Shown in pieces: positions 1 to 8,900 of a DNA stretch of 30,173 bases. Source of the stretch: GH45 sp046704385. GTDB lineage: Bacteria > Bacteroidota > Bacteroidia > Bacteroidales > SZUA-534. The position numbers were made by a program, and so were the translations under genes. The notes under the pieces were generated by a model. The model saw nothing but the letters and a program-made list of their open reading frames with translations. It was not told where the DNA came from and made no database searches. Positions within the stretch are counted from its first letter, which is position 1. Each line of letters begins with the position of its first letter. The stretch is from positions 1-30,173 of the forward strand of contig JBJKSB010000030.1 of NCBI GenBank assembly GCA_046704385.1, read 5' to 3'.

Positions 1-2
1 TT

Positions 3-71
3 AGTATCTTCATGTCGGTATTGTTTAGTAACACCAATTTAGGTGAAAATACCGTGGCTGTAAAACTTTAA
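3..71 (+). CDS. Partial 3' end of repeated ORF (possible transposase tail)
   Basis: The frame is open from the window edge to a TAA at 69-71, and its last residues read SNTNLGENTVAVKL. The identical tail is encoded on the minus strand at the other end of the window. The stop codon lies inside the stem of a terminator-like hairpin (57-89), as expected where a gene is followed at once by its terminator. Only 22 sense codons are visible here, so the product is unknown. Transposase is an inference from the repeat context alone. Confidence 0.35.
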   Translation, partial: SIFMSVLFSNTNLGENTVAVKL

Positions 72-95
72 TAATTAAAGTTTTACAGCTTTTTT
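57..95 (+). terminator. Hairpin plus T-run in left repeat
   Basis: A perfect 15-bp stem (57-71 with 75-89) closes on a 3-nt loop (TAA) and is followed by six T residues (90-95). The shape is that of a rho-independent terminator, although the stem is AT-rich. It would stop transcripts leaving the element toward the GH2 gene. The same structure lies inverted at the right end. Confidence 0.55.
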
Positions 96-158
96 CAACA
101 ATAACTTACGGATATGAGGTTTAAGTCGCACTCCGATTATTTAAAATGAACTTTATAT

Positions 159-274
159 GAGCCTGTAGGGCTCTAATTCTGGTAACCCGGGGTGAAGCCC
201 CGGGTAGCGGGGTCAGATAAAAATCGTCGCAGGCACTGACTCAATTTAGAAACAGGTAATTTTATTTGCGACGA
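159..274. repeat. REP-like palindrome cluster, family 1, copy 1
   Basis: Three nested or adjacent palindromes occur in order: GAGCC/GGCTC (159-163/169-173), ACCCGGGG/CCCCGGGT (185-192/198-205) and TCGTCGCA/TGCGACGA (224-231/267-274). The same three stems in the same order occur at 14609-14725, also just before a hydrolase gene. The cluster begins 20 bp inside the left IS-like boundary. Together with the repeat copy it fills the whole 323-bp gene-free start of the window. No clear promoter box is seen; TTTATTTG at 261-268 is only a partial match to the Bacteroidota -7 consensus. Confidence 0.7.
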
Positions 275-323
275 AAGTTGAGAACTAAAACTTGGAAAAG
301 GATTTTATACATAAAATACAATC

Positions 324-3200
324 ATGAAAAACCTACTGCTCATTACAACATTTATCCTCTCGTGTTTCATAATAACCCGGGCTCAAACTGAATCCTCAAA
401 ACCCGTACGCGAACATTTGTTAATGGATAAAAACTGGCATTTTGCCTATGGTCATCCCTACGATGTAGCAAAAGACTACTATCATGGAACAGGATATTTT
501 TCTTACATAACCAAAACCGGTTACGGCGATGGCCCGGCCTCTGCATCTTTTAATGACAGTTCATGGCGGGTGCTCAATTTGCCGCACGACTGGGCTGTGG
601 AGCAGGGTTTTTCAGGCAATGCCAGTCACAGCCATGGGTATCGAACGGTTGGTCCGGGTTTCCCGGAAACCAGCGTGGGCTGGTACCGTAAAACCTTAAC
701 CATTCCTGCAAGTGATTTAGGCAGGCGCATCAGCATACAGTTTGACGGAGTGCATCGTGATGCGCAGGTTTGGATCAATGGATTTTACATGGGTGTGGAA
801 TCAAGTGGATATAGTGATTTTCAATATGATATCACTCCTTACCTGAATTACGGAGGTAAAAATGTGTTGGTCGTTCGGGTGGATGTTACTATGGAAGAAG
901 GCTGGTTTTACGAGGGAGCCGGAATTTACCGTCATGTTTGGCTGAACAAAACCAGTCCGTTGCATGTGGCTTATAATGGTTCTTTTATAAGCTCTGATGT
1001 TCAGGATAAAAAGGCCATACTTACAGTAAAAACAAAGGTTGAAAACCAGAATTTTGACAAAGCAGATTGCAAACTTGCTTTTTCGGTGATTGATGCCGGT
1101 GGTAAAACTGTTGCTTCCGGAACATCAGATAAAATGGATATTTCTGGTCTGGGAGAAAAAGAATTAACCAACTCGATTGAGGTAGTAAATCCGGTATTAT
1201 GGTCGCTCGAAAATCCTTATTTATATCAGTTAAAAACCACTATAACTCAAAAGGACACTGTGGTAGACGAATATTACGTAAATTTTGGTATCCGCACCAT
1301 AAGGTTCGATGCCAACGAAGGATTTTTCCTGAACGGGAAGCACGTTGAATTAAAAGGAACCTGTAATCACCAGGATCATGCCGGTGTGGGAACCGCAATA
1401 CCCGATGCCCTGCAGGAATTCAGAATTGAGCGTTTAAAAAGCATGGGCAGCAACGCCTACCGTTGTTCCCATAATCCGCCTACACCTGAGTTGCTTAATG
1501 CCTGTGATAAACTGGGTATGCTGGTTATGTGCGAAAACCGGTTGCTATCTACCGCTCCCGATGCTTTAGACCGGTTGAAAAGGATGATTGAGCTCGACCG
1601 GAATCACCCCAGTGTTATAATCTGGAGTTTAGGTAATGAGGAGTGGGCTGTTGAGGGGAATGAAAAAGGAATGCGCATCAGCAATGAACTCCAGGCTTTT
1701 GCCAAAAAGTATGATAATACCCGTCCCTATACGGTTGCATCCAGTGGGGGCTGGGGGCATGGTGATGATATCGGCCTCGACATGATCGGTTTTAACTACA
1801 TAATGCACGGCAATATTGATGAGCATCACAAAAATTTTCCGGAACAACTGAGTGTAGGCACCGAGGAAAGTACCACGCAAGGCACACGGGGCATTTATAG
1901 TAATGATTTTAAAAACGGGCATATGGCACCGTCCGATCGTTCAAAACGAGGCAGTTCCATTGAATTTGGATGGAAATTTTATGACGAACGTCCTTTCCTA
2001 TCCGGTCTTTTCTTATGGACAGGTTTTGATTATCGGGGTGAGCCCAATCCATTGAATTACCCGGCCGTAAGTTCGCAATTCGGGATATTGGATGTATGTG
2101 GCTTTCCTAAAGATCCATACTATTATTTGCAAGCCTGGTGGGGCAATAAGACCATGCTGAAAATTACTCCGCACTGGACATGGACGGGACAGGAAGGAGA
2201 TACAATCCTGGTTCGGGTATTCAGCAATTGCGACGAGGTGGAATTGTTCCTGAATGGTAAACCCCAGGGTAAAAAAACCATGCAAAAGGATTCACATTTA
2301 GATTGGGATGTGGTTTATCAACCCGGTACCTTGTTGGCCAAAGGGTATAAAAACGGTAAAAAAATTATTGAAGATAAAGTGGAGACTGCCGGTGAGGCAA
2401 AATCTATAAGTTTATTAGCCGACAGAAACTCCATTAAAGCTGATGGCGAAGATGTTTCGGTTATCACCGTTCAGGTGAACGATGGCAAGGGCCGATTTGA
2501 TCCAGTTGCTGATAACGATATAAGTTTTAACCTTACTGGTCCTGGTAAAATAATCGGCGTGGGTAATGGTGATCCTGCCAGCCATGAACCTGATAAATAT
2601 TTCAGGGAAGTAAAACAGTTACCTATTGAAAAAGCTAAAATTGCAGTTATTGAACAGCAAGGAAACCAGCCTGAGATACAACCTAATTTTGATGATTCAT
2701 CGTGGCCTTATTATGTGAAGACACGTGAGCAGATGATTTTTCCCCGCGAAAAAACCGTGGCAGTACGTTGCCGGTTTGAATTGCCTGAGTTTGCTGAAGG
2801 TACTCAATTTACAGTTTTTGCAAAAAGTCTGGCCATCGATCAGAGCATCTATGTAAATGGCCATTTGATAGCTGAAAATATTAAGCGCGACAAGCCCAAC
2901 CAGGTTTTTGTGCTCGATAATTCCATCCTGAAACCAGGCATGAATGAATATGTGGTTGTGGGAAAGGCTTTGTACAAAAGGCAGCAATGGGAAGATTTGA
3001 ATACCGACCCCGGCCTGATCCAGATGATTTCACCCAAACCAGCCTGGAAGCGACAGGTTTTTAATGGCCTGGCACAAATCATCGTTCAATCGACCAATGA
3101 AGCTGGTGAAATTAAATTAACCGCCACTTCTCCTGGATTAAAATCGGATGAAATTACCATAACAACTACAGAATGTAAACAAAGAGCCTGTGTTCCCTAG
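324..3200 (+). CDS. Exported GH2 beta-galactosidase-like glycosidase (multidomain)
   Basis: This retaining GH2 enzyme of 958 aa is probably a periplasmic beta-galactosidase. A Sec signal peptide (about 1-20, ending in RAQ) is followed by the GH2 sugar-binding jelly roll (about 30-210), an Ig-like domain (215-330), a TIM barrel (330-620), a DUF4982-like sandwich (625-692) and an invasin-like Ig domain starting near 694. The predicted acid/base is Glu439 in SLGNEEW and the nucleophile Glu514 in GTEES; the 75-residue spacing is close to that in LacZ. A further jelly-roll-like block (about 765-900, with an FDDSSW motif) appears to split the last Ig domain. The next gene starts 19 bp downstream, so the two are probably co-transcribed. 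Galactose specificity rests on context; other GH2 activities such as beta-glucuronidase are possible. Confidence 0.85.
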   Translation: MKNLLLITTFILSCFIITRAQTESSKPVREHLLMDKNWHFAYGHPYDVAKDYYHGTGYFSYITKTGYGDGPASASFNDSSWRVLNLPHDWAVEQGFSGNASHSHGYRTVGPGFPETSVGWYRKTLTIPASDLGRRISIQFDGVHRDAQVWINGFYMGVESSGYSDFQYDITPYLNYGGKNVLVVRVDVTMEEGWFYEGAGIYRHVWLNKTSPLHVAYNGSFISSDVQDKKAILTVKTKVENQNFDKADCKLAFSVIDAGGKTVASGTSDKMDISGLGEKELTNSIEVVNPVLWSLENPYLYQLKTTITQKDTVVDEYYVNFGIRTIRFDANEGFFLNGKHVELKGTCNHQDHAGVGTAIPDALQEFRIERLKSMGSNAYRCSHNPPTPELLNACDKLGMLVMCENRLLSTAPDALDRLKRMIELDRNHPSVIIWSLGNEEWAVEGNEKGMRISNELQAFAKKYDNTRPYTVASSGGWGHGDDIGLDMIGFNYIMHGNIDEHHKNFPEQLSVGTEESTTQGTRGIYSNDFKNGHMAPSDRSKRGSSIEFGWKFYDERPFLSGLFLWTGFDYRGEPNPLNYPAVSSQFGILDVCGFPKDPYYYLQAWWGNKTMLKITPHWTWTGQEGDTILVRVFSNCDEVELFLNGKPQGKKTMQKDSHLDWDVVYQPGTLLAKGYKNGKKIIEDKVETAGEAKSISLLADRNSIKADGEDVSVITVQVNDGKGRFDPVADNDISFNLTGPGKIIGVGNGDPASHEPDKYFREVKQLPIEKAKIAVIEQQGNQPEIQPNFDDSSWPYYVKTREQMIFPREKTVAVRCRFELPEFAEGTQFTVFAKSLAIDQSIYVNGHLIAENIKRDKPNQVFVLDNSILKPGMNEYVVVGKALYKRQQWEDLNTDPGLIQMISPKPAWKRQVFNGLAQIIVQSTNEAGEIKLTATSPGLKSDEITITTTECKQRACVP

Positions 3201-3219
3201 AAATAAAAAATTAAGAACT

Positions 3220-6033
3220 ATGAAACGGAATCGATTCAGATTAATATTTTACGCTTTGTTTGCCATATCAATGGTGCAATGCACAAATCAGGTGACCACC
3301 ATTTTTAAACTGGAAAATGGCATTAGGTTGCAAACCCGGGAGTTAAATGTCAGGGTACAGTTTTTTGCCGACAACACCGTGAAAGTTGAAAAATGGTTGA
3401 CAGGTACTAAGCCCGATACCACAAGTTTGGTGGTTATTCAAAATAAGGTGCCCAAAGTTGATTTTAAACTTTCAGAAACTACCGATTCTGTTTTTTTAAG
3501 TACGAATCGATTGTTGGTATCCATTTCATTATCTGATGGCCAGGTTTGCTTTAAAAATAAAACCAAAACTTTACTAAAAGAGGCGGCTGCACAGTTTATT
3601 CCTTTTGAACTGAAAAATGAGAAGGCTTACAGCATCAGGCAAAATTTCACATTGTCGGATGATGAAGGTATTTACGGATTGGGTCAGCACCAGTATGGCT
3701 ATATGAATTATCGCGGTAAATCTGTTACTCTGGTTCAGACCAATACCGATGCGGTGAACCCGTTTTTTGTCTCAACCAAAGGTTATGGAATATTGTGGGA
3801 CAATTACTCCAAAACCATTTTTGATGATACTGGTGATGCTACCTCCATTTGGTCGGAAGTGGCTGATAATATCCGATACTATTTTGTTGCCGGTAACAAT
3901 ATGGACGAAGCTATTGCTGGGTATCGCAGCTTGACAGGCCAGGCTCCCATGTATGGAAAATGGGCTTACGGATACTGGCAAAGTAAGGAGCACTATGAAA
4001 ACCGTGCAGAGTTGCTGAGTATTGCGGCCGAATATCGTAAACGCAAAATTCCTATCGATAATATCATTCAGGATTGGGATACCTGGGAAGGTAATGAAAA
4101 CTGGAACCAGATTTTTTTCGACCCTGTAAAGTTTCCACAGCCAAAAGAAATGCTGGATATTTTGCATCGTGAGAATTTTCATGTAATGGTATCGGTTTGG
4201 TGCTCGTTCGGAACTAATACAGCCATTTATAAAGAAATGCAGAAACGCGGCTTTTTATTTCCTACGGTGGGCTGGGCGAAGTTTAAGTACTTTGATGCAT
4301 ACAATCCTGAAGCCTGTAAATTATATTGGAAATTTATCAATAATGGGTTTTTTAACATTGGTATGGATGGCTGGTGGATGGATTCCACTGAACCCGACAT
4401 TGTAAATGCCAACACAAAAGGGGCTACCGAGTATGAAATGAAAAGAGTTAAAGATAACTACCTGGGTACTTTTGCCCGCTATCTTAATACTTATTCACTG
4501 GTTGCTACGGAATCGGTATACAAAAACCAAAGGGCAACATCGGAAAAACAACGGGTTTATATTCTTACCCGGTCTACCTTTGCCGGTCAGCAACGGGCGG
4601 CAGCAACTACCTGGAGCGGCGATATCGGTGCCAATTGGGATATTTATAAAAGACAAATTGCAGCCGGCATTAACCACAGTATGTCAGGTATTCCTTACTG
4701 GACTTTTGATATTGGCGCGTTTGTACTGGGCGGTTACGGGGGAGTATTTATCAAAGGAGGTGGCGATCCGGCTTACCAGGAACTGTATACACGCATGTTC
4801 CAGTTTGGATCTTTTTGCCCCATTTTCCGTTCGCACGGATCAGAAACTCCCCGCGAGATATGGCGGTTTGGAAATTTTGTACCGGACCTGGTCAAATTTG
4901 ATAAACTTCGCTATCGTTTAATGCCTTATATCTATTCATTAGCCGGACAGGTAACTCAAAATGGGTATACCATCATGCGTGGACTGGCCATGGATTTTCC
5001 TCAGGATAAAAACACTTATAATATTGATGATCAGTATATGTTTGGTCCGGCATTAATGGTTTGCCCGGTTACCGATTATATGTACAATAAACCGCCGGAA
5101 AGAGGCATTCGGGTTACAGCCTCCCATTTTAAAACCAGGGATGGAAAACCGGGATTGAAAGCCAAATATTACAAAGACACTAAATACTCCGTTTTAGGGT
5201 TGGAAAAAATTGATTCATGTATCAATTTAAACTGGTACGATACCGGCCGCCCGGATTATGTGACCGATTCCAGCCTGTCTATAACCTGGGAAGGAAAAAT
5301 AATTCCTGATGAAACGGGCAAATACCAGTTCCAGGTAAAATGTTACGGTCCAAGTCACATCTATCTTGATGGTAAAGAGCTGAAGTTTGTTTACAGTGGG
5401 GTTGAAGCATATACTGAAATTCTTGATCTTGAAGCTGGAAAAGAATACAGTTTCCGTTTGGAGAAGGAGAATGAAAATCCAGGAGCATTTCATGTGGAAT
5501 TGTTCTGGAAAACTCCGGCTATTTTTGCTAAAGAACAATTAAAAGAAAATCGCGAAAAATCACGGAAAGTTTATTTACCAACGGGTACCAATTGGATTGA
5601 TTTCTGGACAGGTAAAAGTTATACCGGAGGTCAAAAGGTAACTGCTGATGCACCTATCGATAAAATTCCATTATTTGTTAAAGCCGGGTCTGTTGTTCCT
5701 ATGGGACCCTTTGTGCAATATGCTGAGGAAAAACCGGATGCCCCTTATGAAGTTCGTATTTATCCCGGAGCTGATGGAAATTTTTTGTGGTACGAAGATG
5801 AGAACGACAATTACAATTATGAAAAGGGAGCATTTGCCGAAGTGGAATTTAAATGGAATGAAGTACAAAAGCAGTTAACCATTGGTGGTAGAAAAGGAAC
5901 TTTTCCGGGAATAATGGAAAAGAGACAGCTGAATTTTGTGATCGTAAACCCGGATAAAGGGAATGATATTGAAGTGGCAAAACCAGACAAATCCATCGAC
6001 TATGATGGAACAGAACAGATAATTCAATTTTAA
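3220..6033 (+). CDS. GH31 alpha-xylosidase-like lipoprotein with PA14 insert
   Basis: This retaining GH31 enzyme likely removes alpha-1,6-xylose from xyloglucan oligosaccharides. The ATG at 3220 is preferred over an upstream GTG at 3190 because it opens a lipoprotein signal with Cys21 (SMVQC) and avoids overlap with the preceding gene; the product is then 937 aa. The predicted nucleophile is Asp388 in WWMDSTEPD and the acid/base Asp468 in TWSGD, 80 residues apart. A PA14 domain (about 645-767, starting GLKAKYY) sits within the C-terminal beta domains, because the usual C-terminal sequence resumes after it with VYLPTGTNWIDFW. The lipid anchor places it on a membrane, probably the outer one. 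Alpha-glucosidase activity is the main alternative. Confidence 0.87.
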   Translation: MKRNRFRLIFYALFAISMVQCTNQVTTIFKLENGIRLQTRELNVRVQFFADNTVKVEKWLTGTKPDTTSLVVIQNKVPKVDFKLSETTDSVFLSTNRLLVSISLSDGQVCFKNKTKTLLKEAAAQFIPFELKNEKAYSIRQNFTLSDDEGIYGLGQHQYGYMNYRGKSVTLVQTNTDAVNPFFVSTKGYGILWDNYSKTIFDDTGDATSIWSEVADNIRYYFVAGNNMDEAIAGYRSLTGQAPMYGKWAYGYWQSKEHYENRAELLSIAAEYRKRKIPIDNIIQDWDTWEGNENWNQIFFDPVKFPQPKEMLDILHRENFHVMVSVWCSFGTNTAIYKEMQKRGFLFPTVGWAKFKYFDAYNPEACKLYWKFINNGFFNIGMDGWWMDSTEPDIVNANTKGATEYEMKRVKDNYLGTFARYLNTYSLVATESVYKNQRATSEKQRVYILTRSTFAGQQRAAATTWSGDIGANWDIYKRQIAAGINHSMSGIPYWTFDIGAFVLGGYGGVFIKGGGDPAYQELYTRMFQFGSFCPIFRSHGSETPREIWRFGNFVPDLVKFDKLRYRLMPYIYSLAGQVTQNGYTIMRGLAMDFPQDKNTYNIDDQYMFGPALMVCPVTDYMYNKPPERGIRVTASHFKTRDGKPGLKAKYYKDTKYSVLGLEKIDSCINLNWYDTGRPDYVTDSSLSITWEGKIIPDETGKYQFQVKCYGPSHIYLDGKELKFVYSGVEAYTEILDLEAGKEYSFRLEKENENPGAFHVELFWKTPAIFAKEQLKENREKSRKVYLPTGTNWIDFWTGKSYTGGQKVTADAPIDKIPLFVKAGSVVPMGPFVQYAEEKPDAPYEVRIYPGADGNFLWYEDENDNYNYEKGAFAEVEFKWNEVQKQLTIGGRKGTFPGIMEKRQLNFVIVNPDKGNDIEVAKPDKSIDYDGTEQIIQF

Positions 6034-6040
6034 AATAAAA

Positions 6041-6097
6041 GCCACTGATTCACAGATTTTAATTAAAATTATTTTGTTAAATCTGTGAATCTGTGGC
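6041..6097. repeat. 19-bp inverted repeat between GH31 and GH95 genes
   Basis: The arms at 6041-6059 and 6079-6097 pair over 19 bp with a single mismatch around a 19-nt AT-rich loop. The stem occupies most of the 93-bp gap between the two genes. There is no T-run after it on the + strand, so it resembles a transcript-stabilising or processing hairpin, or a dispersed repeat, more than a terminator. Confidence 0.7.
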
Positions 6098-6126
6098 TAA
6101 GTTTAAAGAAATTAAAACCAATAAAT

Positions 6127-8529
6127 ATGAAAAACAAAACCTTACTTAGCTTTTTTACCATCGCTTTTTGCATGGTTCAGAATATTGGGGCGCAAACATC
6201 CGATAAATTGTGGTACGATAAACCTGCCAAGTATTTTGAAGAAACCCTGGTGCTTGGGAATGGCCAGCAAGGGGCAACGGTTTTTGGCGGCGTGAATACG
6301 GAAACCGTTTATCTGAATGATATTACTTTATGGTCAGGCGAACCGGTGAATCCCAACATGAATCCGGAAGCCTATAAAAATTTGCCGGCAATTCGCGAAG
6401 CATTAAAAAATGAAGATTATCGATTGGCTGATTCATTAAACAAAAAATTACAGGGAAAATTCTCAGAGTCGTATGCACCCCTAGGTACACTTAAGATGTA
6501 CTTTAAGAACGAAGGAGAGGTAAAAAATTATCGTCGTGAACTTGACCTGAATACAGCTCTGTCAACCGTCAATTACGAACAAAACGGTGTTGAATTTCAG
6601 AGAGAATATTTTGTATCTCATCCTGATAAAGTTTTTGTAATAAAACTGACCAGCAATAAAAAGGGAACTTTGAATTTTGATGTTCAGTTTACCAGTCTGT
6701 TAAAAAATACCGTTTCGGTTGACAATAACATGATTAAAGGTATCGGAGTTGCCCCGATTCATGCTGCTCCCAGTTACCTGGGCGACGTAAAAAATGCTGT
6801 AGTGGCAGAACAGGAGCGGGGTACCAAATTTATTTCCCTGGTTCAAATAAAAAATACAGATGGTGATTTAGTTTCCACCGATACTACCGTTGGAGTACGC
6901 AATGCTACCGAAGTTGAGGTGTATGTATCGATGGCCACCAGCTTTAATGGATTTGATAAAAATCCGGCAACAGAAGGGAAAGATTATGCAGGTATTGCTA
7001 CCAGCCAAATGGCCAATGCTTTGGCAAAGTCGTACGACAAAATAAAATCGGATCATATAGCCGATTACCAAAAGTTTTTTAAACGGGTGAGCCTGAACCT
7101 GGGACCCACCACTGCTCCTGATCTCCCAACCGATCAAAGATTAAAACGTTACGCTGATGGCAACGAAGATAAGAACCTTGAAGTTTTGTATTTCCAGTAT
7201 GGCAGGTATTTGTTGATCAGCAGTTCACGGACTCCTGAGGTTCCTGCAAACCTGCAGGGATTATGGAATCCCTACCTGCGCCCCCCATGGAGCAGTAATT
7301 ATACCATGAATATCAATGTGGAGGAAAATTACTGGCTGGCTGAAAATGCCAACCTATCGGAAATGCACCAGTCTTTACTTACATTTATCAAAAACCTGTC
7401 GGTTACAGGGGCGGTTACAGCTAAAACTTTTTATAATTGTGGGGGTTGGGCTGCTGCCCACAATTCCGATATCTGGGCCATGACCAATCCGGTAGGTAAC
7501 TTTGGTCAGGGCGATCCGATGTGGGCCAACTGGAACATGGGTGGAACCTGGATCAGTACCCATTTGTGGGAGCATTATGTGTTTACCCAGGATCAGGATT
7601 TTCTTAAAAATTATGCTTATCCACTGATGAAAGGCGCGGCTCAGTTTTGTCTCGACTGGATGGTTCCTGACAAGGATGGCCACCTGATAACTTCGCCTTG
7701 CACATCACCTGAGAATAAATATATTACAGATAAAGGTTACCATGGAGCTACCTTTTATGGTGGAACGGCTGATATTGCCATGATCCGTGAATTGTTTGAC
7801 AAAGTTCTGAAAGCAGAATCAATCCTGAAAAACGATCCGGATTTCGCTAAAAAAGTTCAGGAAGCTAACGATAAATTACTGCCTTATAAAATAGGATCTG
7901 ACGGAAGTTTGCAGGAATGGTATTACGATTGGAAGGATGAGGATCCGAAACACCGTCATCAGTCTCATTTGTATGGTTTGTATCCGGGTCATCAAATAAC
8001 TCCTGAAACTACTCCTCAGTTAGCCGATGCCTGTCGTAAAGTGCTGGAAATTAAAGGCGATGTAACCACCGGTTGGTCCAAAGGATGGCGCATAAACTTA
8101 TGGGCACGGCTGGGCGATGGTAATCATGCCTATAAAATGTACCGCGAGTTATTGCATTACGTGGAACCTGATGCCATCCGTCCAAGAAATTCATTCGGCG
8201 GAGGAACGTATCCCAACCTGTTTGATGCGCACCCGCCTTTCCAGATTGACGGGAATTTTGGTGGTGCTGCTGCTGTAATTGAAATGTTATTGCAATCAAC
8301 CGACAACGAAATTCATTTAATGCCGGCTTTACCTGATGCCTGGGATACCGGTGAAGTTAAAGGAATTTGTGCCCGTGGTGGTTTTGTCATCGACATGAAG
8401 TGGGAGCAGGGCAAAGTAAAAACAGTGAATGTAACCAGCAAGGCAGGTAATCCCTGTAAAATAATTTATGGCGATAAAGTGCTGGAACCCGTTATTAAAG
8501 CAGGTGAAACGAAAGAGTTGACGTTTTAA
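6127..8529 (+). CDS. GH95 alpha-L-fucosidase, exported
   Basis: This inverting GH95 enzyme is predicted to remove terminal alpha-1,2-L-fucose from galactosyl side chains. The ATG at 6127 is chosen over a GTG at 6085, which lies inside the upstream hairpin; the ATG starts a good Sec signal (MKNKTLLSFF, cleavage near GAQ) and gives 800 aa, normal for the family. The N-terminal beta domain carries the family motifs VLGNGQQGATVFGG and LNDITLWSG. The (alpha/alpha)6 domain has Asn395/Asn397 (MNINVEENYW), probable general acid Glu529 (TSPEN) and Asp708 (PFQIDGNFGG), matching the Asn-Asn-Asp/Glu arrangement known from bifidobacterial AfcA. Some GH95 members prefer alpha-L-galactose. Placement among xylosidases and galactosidases supports fucosylated xyloglucan. 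Confidence 0.9.
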   Translation: MKNKTLLSFFTIAFCMVQNIGAQTSDKLWYDKPAKYFEETLVLGNGQQGATVFGGVNTETVYLNDITLWSGEPVNPNMNPEAYKNLPAIREALKNEDYRLADSLNKKLQGKFSESYAPLGTLKMYFKNEGEVKNYRRELDLNTALSTVNYEQNGVEFQREYFVSHPDKVFVIKLTSNKKGTLNFDVQFTSLLKNTVSVDNNMIKGIGVAPIHAAPSYLGDVKNAVVAEQERGTKFISLVQIKNTDGDLVSTDTTVGVRNATEVEVYVSMATSFNGFDKNPATEGKDYAGIATSQMANALAKSYDKIKSDHIADYQKFFKRVSLNLGPTTAPDLPTDQRLKRYADGNEDKNLEVLYFQYGRYLLISSSRTPEVPANLQGLWNPYLRPPWSSNYTMNINVEENYWLAENANLSEMHQSLLTFIKNLSVTGAVTAKTFYNCGGWAAAHNSDIWAMTNPVGNFGQGDPMWANWNMGGTWISTHLWEHYVFTQDQDFLKNYAYPLMKGAAQFCLDWMVPDKDGHLITSPCTSPENKYITDKGYHGATFYGGTADIAMIRELFDKVLKAESILKNDPDFAKKVQEANDKLLPYKIGSDGSLQEWYYDWKDEDPKHRHQSHLYGLYPGHQITPETTPQLADACRKVLEIKGDVTTGWSKGWRINLWARLGDGNHAYKMYRELLHYVEPDAIRPRNSFGGGTYPNLFDAHPPFQIDGNFGGAAAVIEMLLQSTDNEIHLMPALPDAWDTGEVKGICARGGFVIDMKWEQGKVKTVNVTSKAGNPCKIIYGDKVLEPVIKAGETKELTF

Positions 8530-8900
8530 TTAGTAGCAAGTTTTAAAGTATTTAGCAATTGTATTAAACAAAGGTTTAAAAAAGACGGAGAAGAATTAAT
8601 GATTTGGGTAAAGGCTTTACATATTAGCTTTTTTCCCTCTCAGAGGGAAAATCCAGACAGGGAAAAGGGTGCTAAAACAAATATATTTAAAATTTACCCC
8701 TCTGTCCTGTCGGACATCTCCCCTAATCAGGGGAGAACGAAGAAGTTGAAGGCTGTGCTTTACACACACAAAATTCAATAGAATATTTTGTTAGCTTGAC
8801 GGCTATTATAGGGGTGAATTCTTAACTTATTATCGTTGACCGTCAAGGCAGGCTTTAGGGGTCTGGGTTACGTGATAGAAAATAATAGAAAAATCAAATT
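8530..8900. repeat. Gene-free 371-bp gap with palindromic repeats, family 2, copy 1
   Basis: I see no convincing gene here. The gap holds several palindromes: TTTCCCTCT/AGAGGGAAA (8632-8640/8642-8650), TGTCC/GGACA (8703-8707/8712-8716), TCTCCCCT/AGGGGAGA (8717-8724/8729-8736) and CTTGACGG/CCGTCAAG (8795-8802/8840-8847). CCCTCTC- and GGGGAAA-type stems recur at 17221-17364. The gap probably separates a GH2-GH31-GH95 transcription unit from the next genes. A 60-codon frame at 8599-8781 runs through the repeats and is not considered a gene. Confidence 0.65.

Larger units (their letters stand above)
1..139 (+). mobile_element. Left copy of terminal inverted repeat (IS-like element end)
   Basis: Positions 1-139 are the reverse complement of 30027-30165 with only two mismatches (at 121 and 122) and no gaps. 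Reading inward, the element has the end of an ORF (stop at 69-71), a 15-bp hairpin plus T-run, and a boundary ending in GCACTCCGATTA at 139, after which the two copies diverge at once. The abrupt common boundary and the ORF 3' end suggest the distal end of an insertion sequence whose body lies outside the window. The IS family is not recognised. A non-mobile duplicated gene tail is the alternative. Confidence 0.55.

Noticed and set aside
3190..3219. GTG start ten codons upstream for the first GH31 gene
   Set aside because: It overlaps the preceding stop and puts charged residues before the lipoprotein signal; the ATG at 3220 gives a normal signal with a lipobox.
3772..4182. 136-codon minus-strand frame opposite the first GH31 gene
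   Set aside because: It is antisense to conserved GH31 coding sequence, with no family match or start context.
4472..4921. 149-codon + strand frame inside the PA14 GH31 gene
   Set aside because: It lies wholly within the GH31 reading frame across the catalytic motifs, has no recognisable domain and a composition expected of an out-of-frame shadow.
6085..6126. GTG start fourteen codons upstream for the GH95 gene
   Set aside because: It falls inside the right arm of the intergenic hairpin and spoils the Sec signal that starts at 6127.
8599..8781. 60-codon frame in the gap before the esterase
   Set aside because: It runs through palindromic repeats, and its peptide is the translation of those stems.
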